Assembly (NCBI RefSeq): GCF_938045205.1
Contig: NZ_CALIMY010000085.1
Location: 1-23,384 of the forward strand
Source of the DNA: an uncultured Campylobacter sp.
Lineage (GTDB): Bacteria > Campylobacterota > Campylobacteria > Campylobacterales > Campylobacteraceae
Length of the DNA stretch: 23,384 nt
Reading direction: 5' to 3'
The first letter of the stretch is position 1, and every line of letters begins with the position of its first letter. Below the pieces are notes generated by a model, which was given only the letters and a program-made list of their open reading frames with translations, was not told where the DNA came from and made no database searches. Both the position numbers and the translations under genes were made by a program. Of this stretch, positions 7,330-13,810 are shown one piece after another.

Positions 7330-8832
7330 TTACGCCTTTGCCGTGATCTTACCCAGCGCCTGGCTGCCCGCCACCTGTGTGATCTCACACCAGTAGCGAC
7401 CGCCGGTCTCTAGCTGCTCCACGTCGCTTTCGTTGATCAAAATTTCGCCGTCGATGTCCTTGTCCCAGAGTGCCTTTTTTGCGGCATAAAACATTTCGCC
7501 CTCGCTGCTTTCGCCCTCAAGCGAGACGATAAATTTTTGCCCTAGCTCCTGCGCGAAGCTCGCCTCGATCGCGGCGCGAGTGATCTTTTCGATTTTACTT
7601 AGGCGCTTTGAGATGATTTTAGCGGGCACCTGCTCCATTTCATACGAGAGCGTGTCCTCCTCTTTCGAATATGCAAACGCCGAAACGCGGTCAAATTTAA
7701 ACTCCTGGAAAAACGCGCAAAGCTCGTCAAATTCAGCTTCACCCTCGCCTGGGTGTCCGACGATGACGCCCGTTCGTAAAAATGCGCCCGGCGCACTTCG
7801 CATTAAATTTAAAAGCTCTTTGATCCGCGCCGCGCTCGCGCCGCGCTTCATCAGGCTTAGCATTTTGTCGTTTATGTGCTGAATCGGCATGTCGAAGTAA
7901 TTTGCGAAAACGGGTGAGTCCACGATCGTGCGGATGAGTCGCTCGTCGGTGCTGGTAGGGTAGAGATACAGCACGCGCGCTACCTTGACGCCTCTAATTT
8001 TTTCGATGCGTTTTATCAGTGCGACTAGATCTATATCCTGCTCGTGGACTCTTTCGTCGTCTGCACTCTCGCCGCCAGAGCCCTTACCGCAGGCGAGCCC
8101 ACTTTGAGCGGAAATCTTATCTCCCGCGCTGCCGCTTGAGCCATCGGAATTCTGCCCGTCGCGAAAGCCCGTAAAATTTAACTCGCCTTCGGAGCCTTTA
8201 AAATTTGATCTGCCCTTGTTGCCGCGTCTTAGATCGCGACCGAAGCTGCTGGAATCTTGCGCTATAAAGCTAAAATCGTAAAATCCGCGCGCTACCAAAC
8301 TGCGTACCTCCGCTTCGATGTCCTCGATACTGCGGCTTTTTAGGCGACCTTTGAAGCTCGGAATGGCGCAGAAAGAGCATTTTTGATTACAGCCCTCTGA
8401 AATTTTGATGTAGGCGTGGTAGTTTGAGCCCGTTATCACGCGCGAAGAGGTAAGCGTGGAACTTTGCAGATAGGTTTGCGGGCTGAATAAATTCTGCTTT
8501 TTTAAAATCATCTCATCGATTTTATCGTAGTCGCCAACGCCGCTGAAAATATCGACCTCGGGCAGCTCGCGCATGAGCTCATCCTTGTAGCGCTGCATCA
8601 GACAGCCCGTGACGACCAGCAGCGCGCCGCTTTTTTTCTGCTCGCTAAGTTTCAAAATCGTGCGGATACTCTCCTGCTTGGCGCTTGCTATGAAACCGCA
8701 GGTATTTACGATCATTACGTCCGCACTCGCAGGCTCATCCGTGAGCTCGTAGTTTTGCAAGCGCCCAAGCATGATCTCGGAATCAACTAAATTCTTATTG
8801 CAGCCTAGAGAAACGAGATGGAGTTTTGCCAT
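7330..8832 (-). CDS. rimO: ribosomal protein S12 methylthiotransferase RimO, with internal insertion
   Basis: A 500-aa methylthiotransferase that modifies an aspartate of ribosomal protein S12. Motifs: Cys11 (SLGCNKN), Cys45 (NTCGF), Cys77 (TGCLMQ), the radical SAM triad Cys148/152/155 (EGCNQKCSFC), SFKGRLKSR, AQDSSSFGRDL, and a C-terminal TRAM domain. SLGCNKNLVDSE and IPSFKGR distinguish RimO from MiaB. The usual length is about 430-440, and the excess sits in a Gly/Ser/Asp-rich insert at about residues 202-266 (8035-8229), between the SSSFGRDL strand and the helix LVALIKRIE. The reading frame is intact and all catalytic residues remain, so the enzyme is probably functional. ATG follows the panC stop by one base. 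Confidence 0.93.
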   Translation of the reverse strand: MAKLHLVSLGCNKNLVDSEIMLGRLQNYELTDEPASADVMIVNTCGFIASAKQESIRTILKLSEQKKSGALLVVTGCLMQRYKDELMRELPEVDIFSGVGDYDKIDEMILKKQNLFSPQTYLQSSTLTSSRVITGSNYHAYIKISEGCNQKCSFCAIPSFKGRLKSRSIEDIEAEVRSLVARGFYDFSFIAQDSSSFGRDLRRGNKGRSNFKGSEGELNFTGFRDGQNSDGSSGSAGDKISAQSGLACGKGSGGESADDERVHEQDIDLVALIKRIEKIRGVKVARVLYLYPTSTDERLIRTIVDSPVFANYFDMPIQHINDKMLSLMKRGASAARIKELLNLMRSAPGAFLRTGVIVGHPGEGEAEFDELCAFFQEFKFDRVSAFAYSKEEDTLSYEMEQVPAKIISKRLSKIEKITRAAIEASFAQELGQKFIVSLEGESSEGEMFYAAKKALWDKDIDGEILINESDVEQLETGGRYWCEITQVAGSQALGKITAKA

Positions 8833-8833
8833 T

Positions 8834-9655
8834 TTACAGCCAGATATTATCGATCAGGCGGGTTGTGCCGACCTTTGCGGCAAGCAGGATTATCGTATCG
8901 CCTTGCTTGATCTGTGAAATTTCATTAAATTTATAATCCACGAACGCTATATAATCGACTGCCAGCGGCTCAAGCACGCTAAGCATCTTTTCGCGGATGA
9001 TATTTAGGCTGATCTCGCCTTTTTTAATAAGCGAGCTGGCGTTTAGCAAGGAGCGCGAAAGCTTAAGCGCCATAAGCTTTCCCTCCTCATCCAAATAGGC
9101 GTTGCGCGAGCTAAGCGCGAGCCCATCGCTCTCGCGCACGATCTCACAAGGGATGATACTTATAGGCATAAAAAAGCTCTTTACCATCTTCTGCACGATG
9201 AAAAGCTGCTGGGTGTCCTTTTTGCCCATATAAACGTTGCTAGGACGAGTTAGATTAAAAAGCTTATTTAGCACCTTAAGTACGCCGTCGAAGTGCCCGG
9301 GGCGCGTTTTACCTTCCAAAATTTCACTTATCGGCTTAGGCGCTATGATCGCTGGCTCCTCCGTGCCGTAAATTTCATCCGCGCTCGGGATAAAAAGCGC
9401 GTTTACATCGAGGCTTTCGCAAATTTTAATATCGCCCGCTTCGTTTTTTGGGTAGCTATTTAGATCCTCGCCGGGCAAAAACTGCGCCGGATTGAGGAAT
9501 GCGGAGACGATTACGATGTCGTTTTCGTTCCGCGCTCTTTTTATGAGGCTCGCATGCCCCGCGTGCAAAGCTCCCATCGTAGGTACGAAGCCCACGCTGC
9601 CGCTTGTCGTCGCTCTGAAGCTTTTTAGCTCCTCTACGCTTCTAATGATCTGCAT
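8834..9655 (-). CDS. panC: pantoate--beta-alanine ligase PanC
   Basis: A 273-aa cytoplasmic enzyme making pantothenate from pantoate, beta-alanine and ATP. Visible motifs: PTMGALHAGHASL at 25-37 (HxGH nucleotide-binding site), FLNPAQF, GKTRPGHFDGV, YMGKKDTQQL and LSSRNAYL (KMSKS-like loop region). The length is normal. First gene of the minus-strand operon leading to rimO, tilS and the phosphoesterase. A GAGAG site precedes ATG, and TATATT about 20 bp upstream may be its -10 box. panB and panD are not in the window. Confidence 0.95.
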   Translation of the reverse strand: MQIIRSVEELKSFRATTSGSVGFVPTMGALHAGHASLIKRARNENDIVIVSAFLNPAQFLPGEDLNSYPKNEAGDIKICESLDVNALFIPSADEIYGTEEPAIIAPKPISEILEGKTRPGHFDGVLKVLNKLFNLTRPSNVYMGKKDTQQLFIVQKMVKSFFMPISIIPCEIVRESDGLALSSRNAYLDEEGKLMALKLSRSLLNASSLIKKGEISLNIIREKMLSVLEPLAVDYIAFVDYKFNEISQIKQGDTIILLAAKVGTTRLIDNIWL

Positions 9656-9820
9656 TGTTCTCTCTTTTCAATATAAAATATTAAGGTTGGTAATTATATC
9701 AAAAAATATTAAAGGTATAAATTAAGCGCGAAAGGGTGGTCTATTTAGCGAGCGTTAATCAATAAGTACTAAAATCTACCACGAGCTTTAGCTCTAAAAT
9801 AAACTTCAAAAGGAGCGAAA

Positions 9821-10120
9821 ATGGCTACTCAAGAGACAAATTTAGATTCTTTGAAAAAAGATATCGACTCTTTAAAAGCGGATTTTAAAGAGATTATGAA
9901 GTCTATCAAAAACATAGGCGCAGAGCGTGCGGAGTCTGCTAAAGATAAAATTCTAGATCAGCTAAATAGCAATGAGATCAAAAAATATATAGATGATCTA
10001 AGGCTTAAAGGCAAAGACGGCATAGAAAGCGTAAATGATACGATAAAACAAGACCCGATAAAAAGCGTTGCTATCGCTGCGGGCGTCGGGTTTTTGCTCG
10101 CTTGGTTGCTGAAAAAATAA
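9821..10120 (+). CDS. YqjD/ElaB-like (DUF883) tail-anchored protein
   Basis: A 99-aa protein with a long charged amphipathic helix (about 5-75, rich in Lys/Asp/Glu/Ala) and one C-terminal membrane helix (SVAIAAGVGFLLAWLLKK, about 82-99). This is the architecture of YqjD/ElaB-type proteins, which attach to the inner membrane by the C-terminus; E. coli YqjD has been linked to ribosome binding in stationary phase. The sequence alone does not show that role here. ATG has AAAAGGAG 6 nt upstream. It opens a three-gene cluster: its TAA overlaps the ATG of the next gene (TAATG). Confidence 0.75.
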   Translation: MATQETNLDSLKKDIDSLKADFKEIMKSIKNIGAERAESAKDKILDQLNSNEIKKYIDDLRLKGKDGIESVNDTIKQDPIKSVAIAAGVGFLLAWLLKK

Positions 10121-10395
10121 TGGCCGGCATATCTGAATTTATAGTTTCGGTAGTAGAGCTCGTAGACGCTCAAGCTAGCGATATTAGGCGCTCTTTTTTA
10201 AAGAGCGCCAACTCGGTTTTACTAAACATAATTACGGGCGTAATTTGCATTATAGGCTTAGTTTTCTTTTTGCTGGGGCTGCACGCGCTTCTTGAAAAAA
10301 CTATCGGAGAAATTTGGGCGTATTTTGCCTGCTCCATTGCGGCTTTTTTATGTTCCATTATCGTGTATAAGGTACTTTCGTGCAAAGCGAAATGA
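10120..10395 (+). CDS. YqjE-like (phage holin superfamily III-like) membrane protein
   Basis: A 91-aa protein with an N-terminal amphipathic segment and two membrane helices (about residues 30-58 and 65-87). Length and topology resemble YqjE-type proteins, usually encoded next to YqjD. I take ATG at 10120, which overlaps the preceding stop by one base; a TTG at 10102 would give six more residues inside the upstream gene. The stop overlaps the next ATG (ATGA). Role unknown; likely partner of the tail-anchored protein. Confidence 0.7.
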   Translation: MAGISEFIVSVVELVDAQASDIRRSFLKSANSVLLNIITGVICIIGLVFFLLGLHALLEKTIGEIWAYFACSIAAFLCSIIVYKVLSCKAK

Positions 10396-10616
10396 CAAAA
10401 GAGAAGCTAAGACTAGTGGTGTCTATGCTTGAAGACAAAAAAGCCGATTGCAAAAAGTTGAAGCTAGAAGAAGCAAAGCTAAAACTGCTACTGAACGACC
10501 CTTTGCCCGATCTCTCTACGGAGCTTAAACTGATTAATCACGGTAATATTAAGCAGGTTTTGATATCCCTAATAGATAAATGCTTAATAATGCCCGCCTT
10601 AAATAAAATTTTATAA
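10392..10616 (+). CDS. small basic helical protein, possible YqjK-like partner
   Basis: A 74-aa protein starting at ATG 10392, which overlaps the TGA of the YqjE-like gene (ATGA). The first 40 residues form a very charged helix (KEKLRLVVSMLEDKKADC and a following Lys/Leu-rich stretch). The C-terminal half is hydrophobic-amphipathic (QVLISLIDKCLIMPALN). I do not recognise a family with certainty. Size, position and coupling are as in the third gene of yqjDEK-type clusters, so a shared complex is plausible. A GTG at 10380 would add four residues and is less likely. Confidence 0.6.
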   Translation: MTKEKLRLVVSMLEDKKADCKKLKLEEAKLKLLLNDPLPDLSTELKLINHGNIKQVLISLIDKCLIMPALNKIL

Positions 10617-10638
10617 ACAACCTTAATCCAAAATATGT

Positions 10639-10644
10639 TATAAT
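10639..10644 (+). promoter_or_regulatory. extended -10 box of prfB
   Basis: TGtTATAAT ending 30 bp before the prfB TTG. This extended -10 separates prfB from the YqjDEK-like cluster. Confidence 0.6.
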
Positions 10645-10674
10645 CACGCCAAAAGCATAAAAAGGTCTTAAATT

Positions 10675-11772
10675 TTGGATAATTACGAATACACGGAACT
10701 TTTAAAAACCCTAAATACTAAAGTCGAAAATATTGCAGGCGTCGTAAAACCGGAGAACATCAAAGCGCGCCTAAAAGAGATCGAGGAGCTTGAAAATGAT
10801 CAAAATCTCTGGCAGGACGTCGCAAAAGCAGGCGCCATCGGCAAGGAAAAAACTAAAATTTCAAATATCTTAAATAAATTTCTAAATGCTAAAAATGCCG
10901 TAGATGACGCGAAGGGCTTATATGAGCTGGCAAACTCGGAAAACGACGAAGAGACGATAAACTCGCTTTTTGCCGAAGCGGACGAGCTAGAGGACAAGAT
11001 CATAAATTTAGAAATTTCTATGATGCTTAGCGGCGAAAATGACGATAAAAACGCTATCGTCAGTATCCATCCGGGCGCGGGCGGTACGGAGAGTAACGAC
11101 TGGGCGAGTATGCTTTACCGCATGTATCTGCGCTTTTGCGAGCGAGAGGGCTTTAAGATAGAAGTTTTGGACTTTCAAGAGGGCGAGGAAGCAGGTCTTA
11201 AAGATGTCAGCTTCATCGTGCGCGGCGAGAACGCCTACGGATATCTAAAAGCCGAAAACGGCATCCACCGCTTGGTGCGCGTTAGCCCATTCGATAGTGC
11301 GGGGCGCAGACACACAAGCTTTTCAAGCGTGATGGTAAGCCCCGAGCTAAATGATGATATCGAGATAAATATCGAAGAGAAGGATATTCGTGTCGATGTG
11401 TTTCGCGCAAGCGGCGCAGGCGGGCAGCATATCAATAAAACCGAAAGCGCCGTGCGTATCACGCACATCCCGACGGGCATCGTAGTAAACTGCCAAAACG
11501 ACAGAAGCCAGCACAAAAACAAAGAAACGGCGATGAAGGTGCTAAAGTCGCGCCTTTACGAGCTTGAGCTGATGAAACAGCGCGAAAAGGACGAAAACGT
11601 GCCTAAAAGCGAGATAGGCTGGGGGCATCAGATCCGCTCCTACGTGCTTTTCCCGTATCAGCAGGTTAAGGACAACCGCAGCGGCGAGGCGTATAGCCAA
11701 ACCGATGCGATTTTAGACGGCGATATAAAAAGCATAATCGAAGGCGTTTTGATTTCACAAGCGAACAAATAA
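10675..11772 (+). CDS. prfB: peptide chain release factor 2 (RF2)
   Basis: A 365-aa class I release factor. SPF at 204-206 is the RF2 tripeptide for UGA/UAA reading, and GGQ at 249-251 in GAGGQHINKTESAV is the peptidyl-hydrolysis motif. The helical N-terminal domain and HPGAGGTES block are normal. Unlike E. coli and most bacteria, the frame is continuous from the start: there is no in-frame UGA near codon 26, so the usual programmed +1 frameshift autoregulation is absent. The start is TTG at 10675 with AAAGG about 9 nt upstream. The gene has its own promoter. Confidence 0.95.
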   Translation: MDNYEYTELLKTLNTKVENIAGVVKPENIKARLKEIEELENDQNLWQDVAKAGAIGKEKTKISNILNKFLNAKNAVDDAKGLYELANSENDEETINSLFAEADELEDKIINLEISMMLSGENDDKNAIVSIHPGAGGTESNDWASMLYRMYLRFCEREGFKIEVLDFQEGEEAGLKDVSFIVRGENAYGYLKAENGIHRLVRVSPFDSAGRRHTSFSSVMVSPELNDDIEINIEEKDIRVDVFRASGAGGQHINKTESAVRITHIPTGIVVNCQNDRSQHKNKETAMKVLKSRLYELELMKQREKDENVPKSEIGWGHQIRSYVLFPYQQVKDNRSGEAYSQTDAILDGDIKSIIEGVLISQANK

Positions 11773-11792
11773 ATTTTTTTGAAAGGATGAGA

Positions 11793-12128
11793 ATGAGTGA
11801 AGATGGAATTTTGCTAGCGCTAGGATATAGCGTAAACGACGCGACGGTCGCGCAGCTGCGAGGAATTTTATCGAAGTGCGATTTTGAGGATAACGAGCTC
11901 GATCGCATCGTGGGGTTGAACGATAAGCTTAAAATTTACGGTGCGCATGTGGCGATGTCGAATTCAAACCCATATTTTAAGATCAAAAACGACGCTACAA
12001 ATGAGGAGCGCAAGACCGCTGCGGAGGAGATTATCCGCTCTTGGTCGGAAAAATTTAAGCTCAAGCTACAAAAGGTCGCGGGCAAAGAGACCTATTACGT
12101 TTTAGGTCGCCAAATTTCAAAAAATTAA
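11793..12128 (+). CDS. hypothetical small soluble protein
   Basis: A 111-aa charged protein without signal or membrane segment. Its first half is helical (VAQLRGILSKCDF, ELDRIVGLNDKLKIYGAHVAMS); the second half contains a helix EERKTAAEEIIRSWSEKF and a final strand TYYVLGRQIS. I do not recognise a family. ATG at 11793 is preferred because AAAGGA at 11782-11787 gives normal spacing, whereas ATG at 11787 overlaps that site. It follows prfB by 20 bp and precedes the lipoprotein by 10 bp, so it probably shares the prfB transcript. Confidence 0.7.
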   Translation: MSEDGILLALGYSVNDATVAQLRGILSKCDFEDNELDRIVGLNDKLKIYGAHVAMSNSNPYFKIKNDATNEERKTAAEEIIRSWSEKFKLKLQKVAGKETYYVLGRQISKN

Positions 12129-12138
12129 GGAGCAAAAT

Positions 12139-12576
12139 ATGAAAAAAATTCTAGCTTTGATCGCCGCTGGAGTATTTTTGGCAGGCTGCGTTAGCAACGC
12201 ACCAAAGAGCGCAGTCGATGCGCCAAAGAGCGGCAAATATTCCTTTGCCGACGTTCAAGACGGTATCCGTGCGATGAACTTACAAGGCAGCGTCGTGCAA
12301 AGCGATGCGTGCAAAAACGGCAATGGCGCAATGTGTCTAAATTTTGCGGATTCTATGTATTCCAAGCGCGACTATGCTTCCGCCGCCAATGCCTACAACG
12401 CCGCATGCACGCTCTCTCAAAATTTCCCTGCTTGCCAGAAGCTCGCAGCGATGTTTGAAAAGGGCGAGGGCGTAGAGCAGAATAAATTCAACGCCATTGA
12501 TCTATACCGTATCTCGTGCTATTACGGCTACAAGGACGCGTGCGCAAATATGCGCCGCTTAGGATATAACGGCTAA
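12139..12576 (+). CDS. Sel1-like/TPR lipoprotein
   Basis: A 145-aa protein with a lipoprotein signal: KK, a hydrophobic core and lipobox LAGC with Cys17. The mature part has an Ala/Lys/Ser linker and then about two helical Sel1-like repeats with paired cysteines at regular spacing (SDACKNGNGAMCLNF, AACTLSQNFPACQKL, SCYYGYKDACANM). This is like Helicobacter cysteine-rich Hcp proteins, where such pairs form disulfides. It should sit in the periplasm on a membrane. ATG has AAGGAG 7 nt upstream. The spacing to the upstream gene suggests an operon. Partner unknown. Confidence 0.85.
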   Translation: MKKILALIAAGVFLAGCVSNAPKSAVDAPKSGKYSFADVQDGIRAMNLQGSVVQSDACKNGNGAMCLNFADSMYSKRDYASAANAYNAACTLSQNFPACQKLAAMFEKGEGVEQNKFNAIDLYRISCYYGYKDACANMRRLGYNG

Positions 12577-12639
12577 AGCTTTGGGATTTAAATTTTAAAA
12601 TTCTATTTTAGATTTACTCGCTACGAATTAGCTGCTTTC

Positions 12640-12673
12640 AAATTCCATTCCGCCGTATCGCGGGATGGAATTT
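12640..12673. terminator. bidirectional hairpin terminator candidate
   Basis: Two 14-nt arms (12640-12653 and 12660-12673) pair with a single G-U wobble around a 6-nt loop. The arms begin with AAA and end with TTT, so both strands read a short T-run after the stem. It lies between the converging lipoprotein gene (+) and the uvrA/membrane-protein transcript (-). Confidence 0.6.
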
Positions 12674-12689
12674 GTTGCATGAAATTCTG

Positions 12690-12740
12690 TTATCTAGCCG
12701 CAATGGCTAAAATTTTCCTTGCCTTCTCAATTTGCTCCAT
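12690..12740 (-). CDS. possible 16-aa small ORF
   Basis: A short frame encodes MEQIEKARKILAIAAR. It has a strong AAAGGAG site 6 nt before ATG and starts 11 nt after the stop of the membrane protein gene, ahead of the hairpin at 12640-12673. The site is better than most in the window, which is the only reason to list it. It could be a microprotein, the remnant of a longer gene or chance. Confidence 0.3.
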   Translation of the reverse strand: MEQIEKARKILAIAAR

Positions 12741-12751
12741 AGCGTTCTCCT

Positions 12752-13789
12752 TTAAAATTTAAATTTTCTAAATTCTATCTTTTCGTTGAAAATCGACATC
12801 GTGCGAGCTAGATTGCTTATATCTTTTTGCATCGTCTGCATAAAATAATCACGCAGCTGCACATACTCCTCTTTATTTGCCATCAAAATATTTAGTATCT
12901 CGACCTCGGCGTTTTCCTTATAAAGCACGAGCTGATCGTGAAGACCGAAAAAGCCGAGGCTGCCGTTAAGTAGATGCATATAGGCTTTGGTGGTTAAAAT
13001 GGAAAAGCAAAAAGTAAAAATTATCGCCACGCCGTTGATCGGCTCTCCCGTCGCAAGCCAACCGAGCAAAAACCAAAGAACAAGAAAGACCTTTATATAA
13101 ATAGGTATTTTTTGCTTCCAGCTCCATCTCCAATCAAAGCTTAAAGCCATAGCGCCGATTGTATTTATCTCGAACGTTTTACGAATCTTATTTTTATTGT
13201 AATATAAAATTTTATCGTTATAAAACACAAAGTATGCACCGTCTCTATTTATAAAATTTGTTACGAATATTACCAAGACCAAAGGAAGGAGGCGAAACAT
13301 TTTAATGTTTATGGGATTTACGATAGTGGCAAATGCAAGCGCTATTAACAAGCCTACCATAGTAGGAATTATAGAGTACTTCATATAGTCATAATAAGTA
13401 TGATCTTTGATGATTAACGGATATTTGTCGTAATCTCTGGCTTTGGAATTTTGCTGCAAAGAGTCGCTATCATCCAAGATAAAATTTTGCGGCTCTGCGT
13501 TGTTTTCATAGGCAGAATTCTGATCCGCTTTGGCTTCTAATTCGGCTTTTAAATTTAAAGCGCCAGGATTGGAATTTAGGGTTTCAGAATTTGAAGCTTC
13601 GGAATTTGGAGCCCTAGAATTCAGGGGTTCAGAATTCAGGATTTCAAAATTCGAGGCTTCAGAATTCTGAGTTTCAAAATTCGTGACTTTAAAATTTTCG
13701 CCGTTAGAATTTTGTTCCAAGCCGCGCTTCGGCTCTTGATGTCGCTTTTGTAGTAGCCTTTTTAATTCCTCAAGCCTGCTTTGATCCAT
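12752..13789 (-). CDS. four-helix membrane protein with N-terminal pentapeptide repeats (copy 1)
   Basis: A 345-aa protein of unknown family. Residues 1-31 are basic (LEELKRLLQKRHQEPKRG). Residues 32-76 are nine tandem pentapeptides of type N-[S/F]-[E/R]-x-x. After a polar linker come about four membrane helices: two near 140-182 and two in the VFLVLWFLLGW / VAIIFTFCFSI region. The C-terminal cytoplasmic helix (EEYVQLRDYFMQTMQKDI) is followed by a basic end. Within the membrane part are short strands such as FVFYNDKILYYNKNKIRKTFEI, resembling a PH-like bacterial membrane domain, but that is a guess. It follows uvrA by 21 bp in the same direction. A closely related copy lies inverted at 22349 onward. 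Confidence 0.75.
   Translation of the reverse strand: MDQSRLEELKRLLQKRHQEPKRGLEQNSNGENFKVTNFETQNSEASNFEILNSEPLNSRAPNSEASNSETLNSNPGALNLKAELEAKADQNSAYENNAEPQNFILDDSDSLQQNSKARDYDKYPLIIKDHTYYDYMKYSIIPTMVGLLIALAFATIVNPINIKMFRLLPLVLVIFVTNFINRDGAYFVFYNDKILYYNKNKIRKTFEINTIGAMALSFDWRWSWKQKIPIYIKVFLVLWFLLGWLATGEPINGVAIIFTFCFSILTTKAYMHLLNGSLGFFGLHDQLVLYKENAEVEILNILMANKEEYVQLRDYFMQTMQKDISNLARTMSIFNEKIEFRKFKF
13562..13696 (-). repeat. coding 15-bp minisatellite, 9 units
   Basis: Nine in-frame 15-bp units, each starting AATTC or AATTT, encode N-[S/F]-[E/K/R/N]-x-x. Because the unit is a multiple of three, gain or loss of a unit changes length and not frame. The second copy of the gene has ten units. Confidence 0.8.
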
Positions 13790-13810
13790 TCTTGCCCCCG
13801 ATAAGGCGTT

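Noticed and set aside
7329..7388. Longer TilS start
   Set aside because: The added 20 residues are an arginine-rich out-of-frame reading of the rimO end; ATG 7328 follows the rimO stop by one base.
8169..8183. E-L-N-F-T sequon in the RimO insert
   Set aside because: RimO is cytoplasmic, so PglB cannot reach it; taken as chance.
13562..13696. Repeat array considered as CRISPR
   Set aside because: Units are 15 bp, contiguous without spacers, and lie in frame inside a gene; no cas genes nearby.
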